Source: Sphingobacterium spiritivorum (GTDB lineage Bacteria; Bacteroidota; Bacteroidia; Sphingobacteriales; Sphingobacteriaceae). Taken from it: a stretch of DNA of 64,000 bases. The DNA lies in the NCBI RefSeq assembly GCF_016724845.1, contig NZ_CP068082.1:5084001-5148000 (forward strand). Reading direction: 5' to 3'. The translations under genes and the position numbers were made by a program. The stretch's first letter is position 1. The number at the start of each line of letters is the position of its first letter. Positions 35,239 through 44,016 of this stretch are shown piece after piece. The notes beneath the pieces are model-generated. The model made no database searches and was not told where the DNA came from. It saw only the letters and a program-made list of their open reading frames with translations.

Positions 35239-36066
35239 TTAAATTTCCTGATGAAAAAACTGATTAAAGAAGGCCATTTGATAATCAATAGACTGCGCCC
35301 AGTACTTCCAATCGTGTTTTCCTGGTAATGTAAGGAAATGATGTTCGATATTAAGGTATTGTAACTTTTCATGCAACTTCACATTTACCGGGTAGAAAAA
35401 ATCCCCGTAACCGCAGTCGATAAACAATTTAAGACTTCCGGGTGTAAGCAGATGAGTCATTTCAATAACTGATCTTTTGCTCCATTCTTCCGGTTTTTGC
35501 GCCTGAGTACCTATACGCTCTCTAATACTCCAGTTATTTGCAAATGGCAGAATATCGACTCCGCCTGAAGTACTTCCTGCAGCACCATAAACATCCTGAT
35601 GTTTAAATGCCAGAGAAAGAGCGCCATGCCCCCCCATACTTAATCCTGTAATACCTCTGCCTGAACGATCTTTACAGGTTGGATACTTCCTGTCTATCTC
35701 GCTGACCAACTCGCCGGAAACAAATGTTTCATATTGATAGTTCGGCTGACCTTCGATATCCCAATACCAGCTGTCATATCCTCCGTCCGGACACACTACG
35801 ATATAATTGTACCGATCTACCAGTTGTTTGATATGCGGAACTTTGGTTACCCAGTTACTGTAACTTCCTGACCAACCGTGCAACAGGTACAATACAGGAA
35901 GGGATGTGCTTTTTTGATAATTATCAGGAAGGATTACGACCGTTTTAATTTTTTTATTCATACGCACACTCTGAATGCTCAATGTATCTACCTGAGCGGC
36001 ATATGTCAACTGACAAAAAGTAAAGAACAGCGTTGTCCACAAAATGTGTTTAATGGTTTTGGTCAT
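35239..36066 (-). CDS. Secreted alpha/beta-hydrolase esterase (esterase D / tributyrin esterase type)
   Basis: 275 aa with a signal peptide (cleavage near TYAAQ, residue 24). The oxyanion-hole segment is LYLLHGWSGSYSNWV (about residue 57), the nucleophile serine is in GITGLSMGGHGAL (about residue 145), an acid lies in LFIDCGYGDFF and the catalytic His in LPGKHDWKYW near the C-terminus. The family (S-formylglutathione hydrolase/antigen 85 fold) cleaves short acyl or feruloyl esters. Its start overlaps the end of the upstream gene by 17 bp, so the two are translationally coupled. Confidence 0.93.
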   Translation of the reverse strand: MTKTIKHILWTTLFFTFCQLTYAAQVDTLSIQSVRMNKKIKTVVILPDNYQKSTSLPVLYLLHGWSGSYSNWVTKVPHIKQLVDRYNYIVVCPDGGYDSWYWDIEGQPNYQYETFVSGELVSEIDRKYPTCKDRSGRGITGLSMGGHGALSLAFKHQDVYGAAGSTSGGVDILPFANNWSIRERIGTQAQKPEEWSKRSVIEMTHLLTPGSLKLFIDCGYGDFFYPVNVKLHEKLQYLNIEHHFLTLPGKHDWKYWAQSIDYQMAFFNQFFHQEI

Positions 36067-36943
36067 AGTTGTAGAATTTATATTGATAAAGATAAGAACT
36101 TAAACCAAAAGGTTGTTCACTAAGCGTATAAAAACATGTGCCATCCATATCGAATGCAATAGCCTCACCCTGAGGTTCGGGACTATATGGAAGTTTTTCA
36201 AATGGTTTCTTCAGATTTTCAAGGATTCCTGCAGCGGGATCCAGTTTCCAGTAATAGACATTCGTCAGATTTTTCATAATCAACTGGCGTCCGTCACGCG
36301 AAATGTCTGCCGCAGTAATAAAGTTAAAAGGCAGCTCGCCAACTTTTCGCAGCTGGTCCTTATTTTCCAAAGAATCTCCCAATACATCCGTAACATAAAT
36401 ACCCGTTCTGAAATCGCGCTTTGAAAAGATCATGATCTGATTGTTTTCCGGAAGGACGATAATGGCTTCAGCATCTCTGGCTTTATCCGGATACCGCAGT
36501 TGAATGTGACGGATCTGTTCTTTAGGAATACGATGTAGGAGTCGGGAAGTATCCGCCATTGGTTCTTTAAACAGATATAAAGTGACGAAAGATCTGTGTG
36601 CTAAGTTATCACCAATATCAGCCAGCAACAGATAAGGATCTCCGTCTATTTCAAGCCATGCGATATCTTCACAATCTACAACGTCTACACCTTCCAAAGT
36701 GTAAATTGCCCGGAGTCTGGCTTTATTATCGATTAAAAAAATGCGCCCTTCGTCTCCGCTGTCATTATGTGTCCAGAAATGCTGCTTATTTACAAAGGAA
36801 GCGACCAAACCTGAAGCTTCCTGCATTCTGGGATCAGTAAGTTTGCCGAGACTGCTTCTGCTGACAGTCAGGTTTGACTGTTGTGCTTCAATCGCACAAC
36901 TTTTTAGAATAACAAGGATCAGGATCAGATAACGAATACGCAT
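36050..36943 (-). CDS. Secreted hypothetical protein, probable beta-propeller
   Basis: 297 aa with an N-terminal signal (MRIRYLILILVILKSCAIEAQ); cleavage after EA is more likely than lipidation because Lys stands at -2 of the cysteine. Repeated short strands (FWTHNDSGDEGRIFLID, DIAWLEIDGDPYLLLADIGDN, DAEAIIVLPENNQIMIFSKRD, GEAIAFDMDGTCFYTLSE) suggest a beta-propeller with acidic loops that could hold Ca. No catalytic residue is assigned. It is upstream of and overlaps the esterase gene, so they may act on the same substrate. Confidence 0.7.
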   Translation of the reverse strand: MRIRYLILILVILKSCAIEAQQSNLTVSRSSLGKLTDPRMQEASGLVASFVNKQHFWTHNDSGDEGRIFLIDNKARLRAIYTLEGVDVVDCEDIAWLEIDGDPYLLLADIGDNLAHRSFVTLYLFKEPMADTSRLLHRIPKEQIRHIQLRYPDKARDAEAIIVLPENNQIMIFSKRDFRTGIYVTDVLGDSLENKDQLRKVGELPFNFITAADISRDGRQLIMKNLTNVYYWKLDPAAGILENLKKPFEKLPYSPEPQGEAIAFDMDGTCFYTLSEQPFGLSSYLYQYKFYNYDQNH

Positions 36944-36980
36944 ATATACAACAACATAATTTACAAATTAACTATACAAA

Positions 36981-37006
36981 GAAGGGACACCTTATGGCAT
37001 CCCTTC
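36981..37006 (-). terminator. Probable terminator after the lipoprotein gene
   Basis: GAAGGGA (36981-36987) pairs with TCCCTTC (37000-37006), and on the minus strand TTTGTATAG follows. The T tract is short, so termination may be weak. Confidence 0.55.
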
Positions 37007-37031
37007 CCTGATTTATATCATTCCAAAACCT

Positions 37032-37658
37032 TTATTCACCAGTAAAGGCTTTTAAGAATTGAGTGCGAAATGTAGAATCCTTTTCAGTAATCTCAAATGA
37101 ATTTTTGTACGTATCTATCACGGCAAACACCTCAGCTTGCTTATCATTCGGAATATCAAAGAATAATTTGAAGCTATATGTTCCGTTTTTCGTCAGATCG
37201 ACTTTACCTTTATTAGAAGAGAATACAGTCGGCAATATCGGAGAACTCAACATCGGCTTGTTTTCCGGTATTTTGAACAAGTGAGCTGCACTTTTTACAA
37301 ACGCATCGGATTGAGCTCCCAATGATGAAATCTTGATAGCACCTTTTCGGAATCCATTATCCTCATTAGGTGTACCATCTGCATTGATACCCGGCTGAAT
37401 ATCTGATAGTACTTCCAGTCGAAGTCCTACCGTATCCGTATTGTACAACCCTTTGGCTACATAAAAAACAGACGAATCGGATGCACCATCTTCCTTAATT
37501 GTAAAATAGAAATGTTTCTTTGCATCTGTTGAATCTGCCAGCTGATGAAGAGCCACCTCTCCTGATTTTGTACCGTCTTTGGATTTATTAGCGGAGTCTC
37601 CACATCCAACAGCTAAAGCCAAAACACTAATGCCAAATAAACTTTTTATAACGTTCAT
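37032..37658 (-). CDS. Hypothetical lipoprotein
   Basis: 208 aa with a lipoprotein signal: MNVIKSLFGISVLALAVGC, lipobox AVGC, Cys19. A low-complexity Ser/Lys/Asp linker (GDSANKSKDGTKSGE) follows, then a compact domain of beta strands (HFYFTIKEDGASDSSVFYVA, TVGLRLEVLSD, GTYSFKLFFDIPNDKQAEVFAVIDTYKNSFE divided by polar loops). I do not recognise the family. It is likely anchored in the outer membrane. It lies 90 bp downstream of the D-2-hydroxyglutarate dehydrogenase-like gene on the same strand. Confidence 0.75.
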   Translation of the reverse strand: MNVIKSLFGISVLALAVGCGDSANKSKDGTKSGEVALHQLADSTDAKKHFYFTIKEDGASDSSVFYVAKGLYNTDTVGLRLEVLSDIQPGINADGTPNEDNGFRKGAIKISSLGAQSDAFVKSAAHLFKIPENKPMLSSPILPTVFSSNKGKVDLTKNGTYSFKLFFDIPNDKQAEVFAVIDTYKNSFEITEKDSTFRTQFLKAFTGE

Positions 37659-37748
37659 ATTGATTAATATTGATTTAACAATTAATTACTTTTTACTGTA
37701 AAACACCAAGATATTCATTTTGTTTTTCATTTGTTGTATGAACAAAGA

Positions 37749-40667
37749 TTATTTGATCAATGCTTCATATAAGATCTCTACCGGATGATAGGATTTTCTC
37801 GCTGCCCCATCTTTGATCTGATGTCTGCAGGAAGTACCTGCTGCTGCAATCAGAGTCGATGCATCTGTTTTACGCACTTCAGGAAGCAATACTAATTCTC
37901 CTACCTGCATCGAAACTTCGTAATGTTCCTTTTCATAACCAAATGAGCCGGCCATACCACAGCATCCGGATGGGATCACTTCTACCTCGTAGTTTTCCGG
38001 GAAGGAAAGTAAGGTTTCCGTAGCTTTCACCAGTTTGAATGCTTTCTGATAACAATGTCCATGTAATTTTATCTTTTTGGAAGCCGATGTAAACTGTTCC
38101 TTATGAATACGTCCCGCCTCGATCTCACGAACCAGAAATTCGTCAATCATAAGCGCATTTTTCCCCAATTCATATGCTGCGCTTCTTAAATCAGCATCTA
38201 CTAAGGAAGGGTATTCATCCCTAAAAGTAATTATACCGGATGGTTCTACACCCAGCAGAGGTGTGGCTTCGGATATAATATCTTTGAGCAGGGAGACATT
38301 CCTGTTTGCCAATACTTTGGCATCTTTTACGAAACCTTTTGACAGGTAGGTACGTCCACTTTCTACATGCTTAGGGATGGTTACTTCATAGCCTAATGCC
38401 ACCAGGAGTTTATAAGCTGTTTTACCGATTTCTACATCATTGTATTCTGTAAACTCATCACTGAAAAGATATACTTTCTTATTCGTGCCGCTGCTATAAG
38501 ATTGTTTTTTTGCCCACGAGCTCAATGTAGTACCTCCCACTGTAGGAAGTGATCGTTGAGCTGCAAAACCAACTACACGTTTTACTATCCCGGACAGGAA
38601 ATCACTTTTGACCACCAGATTATACAACGGCGCCACCGCCACGCCCAGCTGCTGCGACTTGGTAAAGTTAGCGATCAGCTTTGTACGAAAGGAGGACCCG
38701 TTTGCATCGTAGTAATGCTGCAGAAATTCGGCTTTCATTTTAGCCACATCCACGCTGGAAGGGCATTCGGTTTTACAGCCTTTACAGCTCAGACACAGAT
38801 CCATGACTTCCTTAAGCTCTTCATGGTCAAACCGGTTGGTCTGGGTAGAGTTCGTAAGAAATTGTCGCAGGACATTAGCACGTGCCCGGGTTGTATCTTT
38901 TTCTCGTCGTGTTGCCATAAAAGAAGGACACATAGTACCTCCGGTGATCTCTGTTTTACGGCAATCTCCGGAACCCGAACATTTCTCGGCCAGTCTCAGT
39001 ATACTTTCATCTTTACTAAAATCAAAGTATGTCTTAATCTCTGTCCGGTTATCATTATTGTCATAACGAAGATGCGTATCCATAGGCGGTGTATTGACAA
39101 TTTTATTAGCATTGAAAATACCTCTGGGATCAAATATCTGCTTGACCTGCTCTAATAAAGCATAGACTTCTTCACCTAAAACTTTACCTATAAACTCTCC
39201 TCTTAACCGGCCGTCACCATGTTCCCCACTTAGGGAACCGTTATATTTAAGTATCAGATCACTGGTACGTTCCAGTATCCTTCTGAATGTTTTCTTTCCT
39301 TCTGCAGTCTTCAGATTGACAAAAGGCTCTATGTGTAATTCTCCTGCTCCGGCATGTGCATAGTAGGAAGCGTGCACTGCTTCTTCCTGTAATAATTTCT
39401 GAATATCCGTGACATATGCCGGCAAATCTTCGGGAGATACTGCACAATCTTCTATCAGGTTGACAGGCTGACTATCTCCGGGCAGGTTGCGGATCAGGCC
39501 CAGTCCGGCTTTACGCACATCCCATACCAGATCTGTCTGTGGTCCCGTCACATACGGATAGGCATACCCTAATCCTCTGAAAACCAGCTCTTCTTTAAGT
39601 GATAATGCCTTTTGTGCTACTTCTTCGGCTGTATCCCCTCTGAACTCAACAATCAATAGAGCCTGCGGATCGCCTTCTATAAAGAAGCGATTGTGCTGAT
39701 AGGTCGGATGACCGACCGTAAAATCCATAATATATTTGTCCACCAGCTCGGACGCCTCGGGATGATGGGAAAGCGCAACCACGTTACCATGCATACACTC
39801 GACCATATCCTCAAAATGTACACATAATAACCCTAATTCGCAGGGAGGAAGCGGCATAAGCTTCAGCTTGGCTTCTGTAACTACTGCCAGTGTACCTTCA
39901 GATCCGGCCAGCAGCTTACACATATTAAAGGGTTGGGTTTTATCCGAAAGCATATCAAGCGCATAGCCTGTATTACGTCTGGTCAGTGATCTTTTAGGAT
40001 AGCCTTTCTCAATAGCCTGCAGGTTCTTCTCATCTGTAAGGATTTCATTTATCTTTCTGTAGATATCTCCTTCACGATCTTTTTGAATCAATTTTTTGAA
40101 ATAGGCACTTTCATCCAGCGACTCGAACACCACCTCAGACTGATCATCCAGGAGAACCTTTGCCGACAAAAGGTTTTGTCGTGTGTCTCCCCATACAATA
40201 GAGTGAAGTCCGCTTGAATTGTTACCAATCATTCCCCCTACCATTGCTCTACTGGCCGTTGATGTCTCCGGCCCGAACATTAACCCGAAAGGTTTGAGGT
40301 AGGCATTCAGATCATCCCGGATTACTCCCGGCTCTACTCTCACCCACTTCTCTTCGGTATTCAGTTCCAGGATGTGTGTAAAATGTTTGGACATATCTAC
40401 TACAATTCCTTTACCGACTACCTGTCCTGCCAGAGAGGTACCGGCAGTTCTCGGAATCAGTGTAATTGCCATAGCTGTAGCATAGCTCATAAGCAGGTGC
40501 AGATCGTGCACGTCTTTCGGAATCGCTACTGCAAGTGGTAATTCCTGATACACTGATGCATCTGTAGCATAAGCTATACGAATTGTACGGTGCTGTGCTG
40601 TATCGTTATAATAAAGGTCCCCGTTAAGAAGGTCGCTCAAATGGTCTAGTGATTGTATACTTTCCAC
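37749..40667 (-). CDS. FAD/Fe-S oxidoreductase, D-2-hydroxyglutarate dehydrogenase (YdiJ) type
   Basis: 972 aa, close to E. coli YdiJ in layout. Residues about 45-230 are a FAD_binding_4 (PCMH) domain (RTAGTSLAGQVVGKGI, GMIGNNSSGLHS), about 260-540 the FAD-oxidase C domain ending PRGIFNANKIV, then two cysteine clusters (CSGSGDCRK with later MCPSF, and CLSCKGCKTECP) for [4Fe-4S] centres, and a CCG-type C-terminal domain (HGHCYQKAF, SGCCGMAGSFGYEKEH). YdiJ oxidises D-2-hydroxyglutarate to 2-oxoglutarate; D-lactate or glycolate are alternatives in the wider family. SerA enzymes can make D-2-hydroxyglutarate, which gives a possible metabolic link inside this window. Confidence 0.87.
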   Translation of the reverse strand: MESIQSLDHLSDLLNGDLYYNDTAQHRTIRIAYATDASVYQELPLAVAIPKDVHDLHLLMSYATAMAITLIPRTAGTSLAGQVVGKGIVVDMSKHFTHILELNTEEKWVRVEPGVIRDDLNAYLKPFGLMFGPETSTASRAMVGGMIGNNSSGLHSIVWGDTRQNLLSAKVLLDDQSEVVFESLDESAYFKKLIQKDREGDIYRKINEILTDEKNLQAIEKGYPKRSLTRRNTGYALDMLSDKTQPFNMCKLLAGSEGTLAVVTEAKLKLMPLPPCELGLLCVHFEDMVECMHGNVVALSHHPEASELVDKYIMDFTVGHPTYQHNRFFIEGDPQALLIVEFRGDTAEEVAQKALSLKEELVFRGLGYAYPYVTGPQTDLVWDVRKAGLGLIRNLPGDSQPVNLIEDCAVSPEDLPAYVTDIQKLLQEEAVHASYYAHAGAGELHIEPFVNLKTAEGKKTFRRILERTSDLILKYNGSLSGEHGDGRLRGEFIGKVLGEEVYALLEQVKQIFDPRGIFNANKIVNTPPMDTHLRYDNNDNRTEIKTYFDFSKDESILRLAEKCSGSGDCRKTEITGGTMCPSFMATRREKDTTRARANVLRQFLTNSTQTNRFDHEELKEVMDLCLSCKGCKTECPSSVDVAKMKAEFLQHYYDANGSSFRTKLIANFTKSQQLGVAVAPLYNLVVKSDFLSGIVKRVVGFAAQRSLPTVGGTTLSSWAKKQSYSSGTNKKVYLFSDEFTEYNDVEIGKTAYKLLVALGYEVTIPKHVESGRTYLSKGFVKDAKVLANRNVSLLKDIISEATPLLGVEPSGIITFRDEYPSLVDADLRSAAYELGKNALMIDEFLVREIEAGRIHKEQFTSASKKIKLHGHCYQKAFKLVKATETLLSFPENYEVEVIPSGCCGMAGSFGYEKEHYEVSMQVGELVLLPEVRKTDASTLIAAAGTSCRHQIKDGAARKSYHPVEILYEALIK

Positions 40668-40836
40668 GTTTAATAAATTAAAAAAGGTAGCTCACAAAGC
40701 TACTAACAAAAGTTCTAAAGTGTAAGACTTAAAGATAATGCTAATTTATGCGTAATTTTCCCTAACTAAAACTAAAAAACGCAAAAACTTGCATCATAAC
40801 CATAAAAATATTCCTGTTCCTCCTGTAATTACATTT

Positions 40837-40844
40837 TATATTTG
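40837..40844 (+). promoter_or_regulatory. -7 promoter box for the FUSC-like gene
   Basis: TATATTTG matches TAnnTTTG, 36 bp before the ATG at 40881. Confidence 0.5.
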
Positions 40845-40880
40845 CGCCATAGGATGTGCACTGATACCTTTGAATAGAAT

Positions 40881-41411
40881 ATGAAAGATAAATTACTGCG
40901 TTATAGCTTAGGCTCAGATCTTATTATTTATGCTTTACGCTGTCTGATCGGATTTGGAATAGGGTATTATATCTACTGGAAGTTTCCTGAAAAAGAACTC
41001 TACTGGATGTTGATTTCCGTAGTACTGGTGATCTCTCCTGAAGAGAAGGATGCAAAGAAGTTAGCTATTGAACGGTTCAAATCTAATTTTATCGGATCTG
41101 TAATTGGTTTGTTCTGTTATTTTATACCTGTACATCAGGTTTTCATGATGCTGATCGGTATTATTCTGTCTATTATTGTCTGCCGGCTTTTTAATATTTT
41201 GACGGTGGCCCGTACCTCTATGGTCGCCCTGATCATCGTACTGGTACACGAACAGCAACAACATAGTTACTTCAGCGCTTTTGAGCGATTCCTATCCGTT
41301 GGAATGGGCTGTTTCATTGGTCTGATGGTCACTTTAGTGACTTCTTACTTTATAAATAAACTACGGCGTAAACTTAATCTTGTTCGGGAAACGGATATTA
41401 ATACCGATTGA
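40881..41411 (+). CDS. FUSC-like/aromatic acid exporter-type membrane protein, short form
   Basis: 176 aa with about four to five membrane segments (LIIYALRCLIGFGIGYYIYW, LYWMLISVVLVIS, NFIGSVIGLFCYFIPV, MLIGIILSIIVCRLF, TSMVALIIVLVHE) and a conserved acidic/charged loop SPEEKDAKKLAIERF between segments two and three. This matches the six-helix N-terminal half of FUSC/AaeB proteins without the large cytoplasmic domain. Substrate unknown. It lies 52 bp upstream of the CocE-like hydrolase gene, so both may be cotranscribed. Confidence 0.75.
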   Translation: MKDKLLRYSLGSDLIIYALRCLIGFGIGYYIYWKFPEKELYWMLISVVLVISPEEKDAKKLAIERFKSNFIGSVIGLFCYFIPVHQVFMMLIGIILSIIVCRLFNILTVARTSMVALIIVLVHEQQQHSYFSAFERFLSVGMGCFIGLMVTLVTSYFINKLRRKLNLVRETDINTD

Positions 41412-41463
41412 TTTTTGATATTTTTATGATTCTTCCTACTTTTAATCTCACAATCTATTCCTT

Positions 41464-43329
41464 ATGAAATTAAAAGCGACTTTTTTATTTTCTTTTTTTG
41501 TCCTTTATATCCATGTTATTGCTCAGGATATACTGACAGACTCAGCTTATGTACGTGAACATTATACCAAGATTGAGCAACTTATACCGATGCGGGACGG
41601 CGTAAAATTATTTACGGCCATCTATATTCCAAAAGATACAAATAATAAATATCCTTTCCTGATAAACCGCACGCCCTATACTGTTTCTCCATACGGAGCA
41701 GAACAGTACAAAAAAACGCTTGGCAATTTTCCGGCTATGATGCGCAAGGGATATATATTCGTCTATCAGGATGTCAGGGGTAAATGGATGAGTGAAGGAA
41801 CTTTTGAAGACGTCAGACCTCAGCAAAGTAAATATACGTCCAGGAAAGACATCGATGAGAGCACCGATACCTACGACACTATTGACTGGCTGATTAAAAA
41901 CATCAAAAATAATAATGGAAAAGCAGGTGTATACGGCATTTCCTATCCCGGATTTTACTCTACAGCTTCACTTGTGAATGCACATCCTGCGCTGAAAGCG
42001 GTTTCGCCACAGGCTCCTGTAACAGACTGGTACATCGGAGATGACTTTCACCACGGCGGGGCCTTATTCCTGATGGATGCATTCCGCTTTATGTCTACTT
42101 TTGGCGTACCTCGTCCGCACCCGATCACACCGGATAAAGGGCCAAAAGGATTTGAGTTTCCAATCAAAGATCAGTACCGCTTCTATCTGAATGCCGGAAC
42201 GGTCAAAAATCTGAAAGAGACTTATTTTGCGGACAGCATCAAATTCTGGAATGATCTGTTTGCACATCCTGATTACGATCAGTTCTGGAAGAGCAGGCTG
42301 ATTACGCCTCACCTGACTAATGTGCAGCCTGCTGTAATGGTAGTCGGTGGTTTTTTTGATGCTGAAGATGCTTACGGTGCATTCAAGACTTACCAATCTA
42401 TAGAGCAACAAAACAAGAAGAATAATAATATACTGGTCATGGGGCCCTGGTTTCACGGCGGATGGGTAAGAGGGGATGGCAGCTCTTTTGGCGATATTCA
42501 GTTTGATCAGAAGACAAGCATACATTATCAGGAAGAACTGGAACTGCCATTTTTCGAGTATTATTTAAAAGGTCAGGGTAATTTTAACGCAGCAGAAGCC
42601 AATATCTTTCTGTCGGGAAGCAATGAATGGAAAAAATTCAGTTCATGGCCTCCAAAAGAAACGCAGCAACGGAATCTCTATCTGCATCCGAACGGCAAAT
42701 TATCCTTTGATAAAGTACAGCGCACAGATAGCTGGGACGAGTATGTGAGCGACCCGGATAATCCGGTTCCTTTTCAGGCGGGTGTATGGGATAGCCGTTC
42801 ACGTGAATATATGGTGGATGATCAGCGCTTTGCCTCTACCCGACCGGATGTCATGACTTATCAGACGGATGCTCTTTCCGAAGACATCACGTTGACCGGC
42901 CCGGTAATCGCGAATCTGGTAGTATCCACGACCGGCACAGATGCCGATTATGTGGTAAAACTTATTGACGTATATCCGGAGGATAGTCCTAATAATAAAA
43001 ATACGATGATGGCCGGATATCAGATGCTGGTCAGAGGAGAGATTCTGAGAGGTAAATACCGTAATGACTTTTCCAGGCCGGAAGCTTTTGTCCCGAATCA
43101 GATCACAAAAGTCAATTATGCATTGCCGGATGTCGGCCATACATTCAAAAAAGGACACCGTATCATGATACAGATCCAAAATTCATGGTTCCCTCTCGCG
43201 GACAGAAACCCACAGAAGTTTATGAATATCTATGAGGCCGAACCTCAGGATTTTCAGAAGGCAACACAACGCATTTTTCATGATGTACACAACAGTTCTT
43301 ATATCACATTACCGGTGCTGAATAATTAA
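41464..43329 (+). CDS. Secreted CocE/NonD family hydrolase (X-Pro dipeptidyl-peptidase S15 fold)
   Basis: 621 aa with a signal peptide (cleavage near VIAQD, residue 21). The alpha/beta-hydrolase part shows IPMRDGVKLFTAIY, the strand YQDVRGKWMSEG, and the nucleophile Ser160 in VYGISYPGFYS; the later DAEDAYG/DFHHGG and GPWFHGGW supply acid and His. The last ~200 residues form the X-Pro C-terminal jelly roll (LTGPVIANLVVSTTGTDADYVVKLIDVYP, split). Members include glutaryl-7-ACA acylase, cocaine esterase and peptidases; the natural substrate cannot be told. It acts in the periplasm or outside. Confidence 0.93.
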   Translation: MKLKATFLFSFFVLYIHVIAQDILTDSAYVREHYTKIEQLIPMRDGVKLFTAIYIPKDTNNKYPFLINRTPYTVSPYGAEQYKKTLGNFPAMMRKGYIFVYQDVRGKWMSEGTFEDVRPQQSKYTSRKDIDESTDTYDTIDWLIKNIKNNNGKAGVYGISYPGFYSTASLVNAHPALKAVSPQAPVTDWYIGDDFHHGGALFLMDAFRFMSTFGVPRPHPITPDKGPKGFEFPIKDQYRFYLNAGTVKNLKETYFADSIKFWNDLFAHPDYDQFWKSRLITPHLTNVQPAVMVVGGFFDAEDAYGAFKTYQSIEQQNKKNNNILVMGPWFHGGWVRGDGSSFGDIQFDQKTSIHYQEELELPFFEYYLKGQGNFNAAEANIFLSGSNEWKKFSSWPPKETQQRNLYLHPNGKLSFDKVQRTDSWDEYVSDPDNPVPFQAGVWDSRSREYMVDDQRFASTRPDVMTYQTDALSEDITLTGPVIANLVVSTTGTDADYVVKLIDVYPEDSPNNKNTMMAGYQMLVRGEILRGKYRNDFSRPEAFVPNQITKVNYALPDVGHTFKKGHRIMIQIQNSWFPLADRNPQKFMNIYEAEPQDFQKATQRIFHDVHNSSYITLPVLNN

Positions 43330-43449
43330 CGGCACCGGCATCAGTATATACAGGATTAAAAATGAACATATTAGCTCAATAAGAGCTATTAAATCAGTAT
43401 TAAAATTAAATTCACTCCGCATAATATTCTTAACATAATTTTAATGTCA

Positions 43450-43498
43450 GAATATTATTCATAAATACACGTAATATTTTGAATATTATTCAATAATA
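43450..43498. promoter_or_regulatory. Candidate autoregulatory operator of the Lrp/AsnC gene
   Basis: GAATATTATTC, a palindrome with 5-bp halves around one central base, occurs identically at 43450-43460 and 43481-43491, 31 bp apart (about three helical turns). The second copy touches the -33 TTG and is nested in a further palindrome, TATTATT-C-AATAATA, at 43484-43498. The layout suits an Lrp-type octamer repressing its own promoter. Confidence 0.6.
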
Positions 43499-43508
43499 CT
43501 TACCTTTG
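43478..43508 (+). promoter_or_regulatory. Complete Bacteroidota promoter of the Lrp/AsnC gene
   Basis: TTTG at 43478-43481 (-33) and TACCTTTG at 43501-43508 (-7) are separated by 19 bp, the canonical distance. The box ends only 7 nt before the ATG at 43516, so the mRNA would be leaderless or nearly so. Confidence 0.75.
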
Positions 43509-43515
43509 CACCAGA

Positions 43516-43989
43516 ATGGCAAAAGTAGAATATAATTTAGATCAGATTGACCTTCAGATCCTGCGTATTATGCAGGACAATGCACGTACAAACAATGCAG
43601 ATATTGCAAGAGAACTGGGCATGGCCCCTTCCGCAATTCTGGAACGTGTAAAGAAGCTGGAACAAAAGAATATTATCTTGCAATACAATGCTAAGATCAA
43701 TCCCGCTGCTGTAGATCAAAAATTGTTGTCTTTTATCTTTATCAAGGCAAATGACATTATCGGTGAACAAGGTGTAGGCATATTGCTTGCTGAGATTCCT
43801 GAAGTACAGGAAGTACATGATATCGCCGGAGATGACGGATACCTGATTAAGGTAAGAACAAATGACTCCTCTGGTCTTGTTGATTTAATGCGAAACACAT
43901 TTTCGAAGATCGACGGAATTATTTCTACCCGCACGACGATCGTTTTACAAACGGTCAAAGAAGAACAAAAAGTGGTGATTCCTGAATAA
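43516..43989 (+). CDS. Lrp/AsnC family transcriptional regulator
   Basis: 157 aa. The N-terminal winged HTH is LDQIDLQILRIMQDNARTNNADIARELGMAPSAILERVKKLE (residues about 8-49, divided here by normal loops), followed by the RAM effector domain (LLSFIFIKANDI, VQEVHDIAGDDGYLIKVRTND, GIISTRTTIVLQTVKEE). Family members sense amino acids and form octamers. It is transcribed from a leaderless-type promoter with palindromic sites, and a DMT exporter gene follows after 27 bp, so it probably controls amino-acid or metabolite export and itself. Confidence 0.95.
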   Translation: MAKVEYNLDQIDLQILRIMQDNARTNNADIARELGMAPSAILERVKKLEQKNIILQYNAKINPAAVDQKLLSFIFIKANDIIGEQGVGILLAEIPEVQEVHDIAGDDGYLIKVRTNDSSGLVDLMRNTFSKIDGIISTRTTIVLQTVKEEQKVVIPE

Positions 43990-44001
43990 CAGGAATAAAT
44001 A

Positions 44002-44008
44002 AAGGAGG
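44002..44008 (+). promoter_or_regulatory. Strong Shine-Dalgarno sequence of the DMT exporter gene
   Basis: AAGGAGG stands 8 nt before the ATG at 44017. Genes in this window mostly lack such a site, so this one is notable and fixes the start. Confidence 0.8.
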
Positions 44009-44016
44009 TATTTATC

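Noticed and set aside
38556..39155. A 199-codon plus-strand frame in the FAD/Fe-S dehydrogenase gene.
   Set aside because: Shadow of a well-supported gene on the other strand; composition is cysteine/histidine-rich noise.
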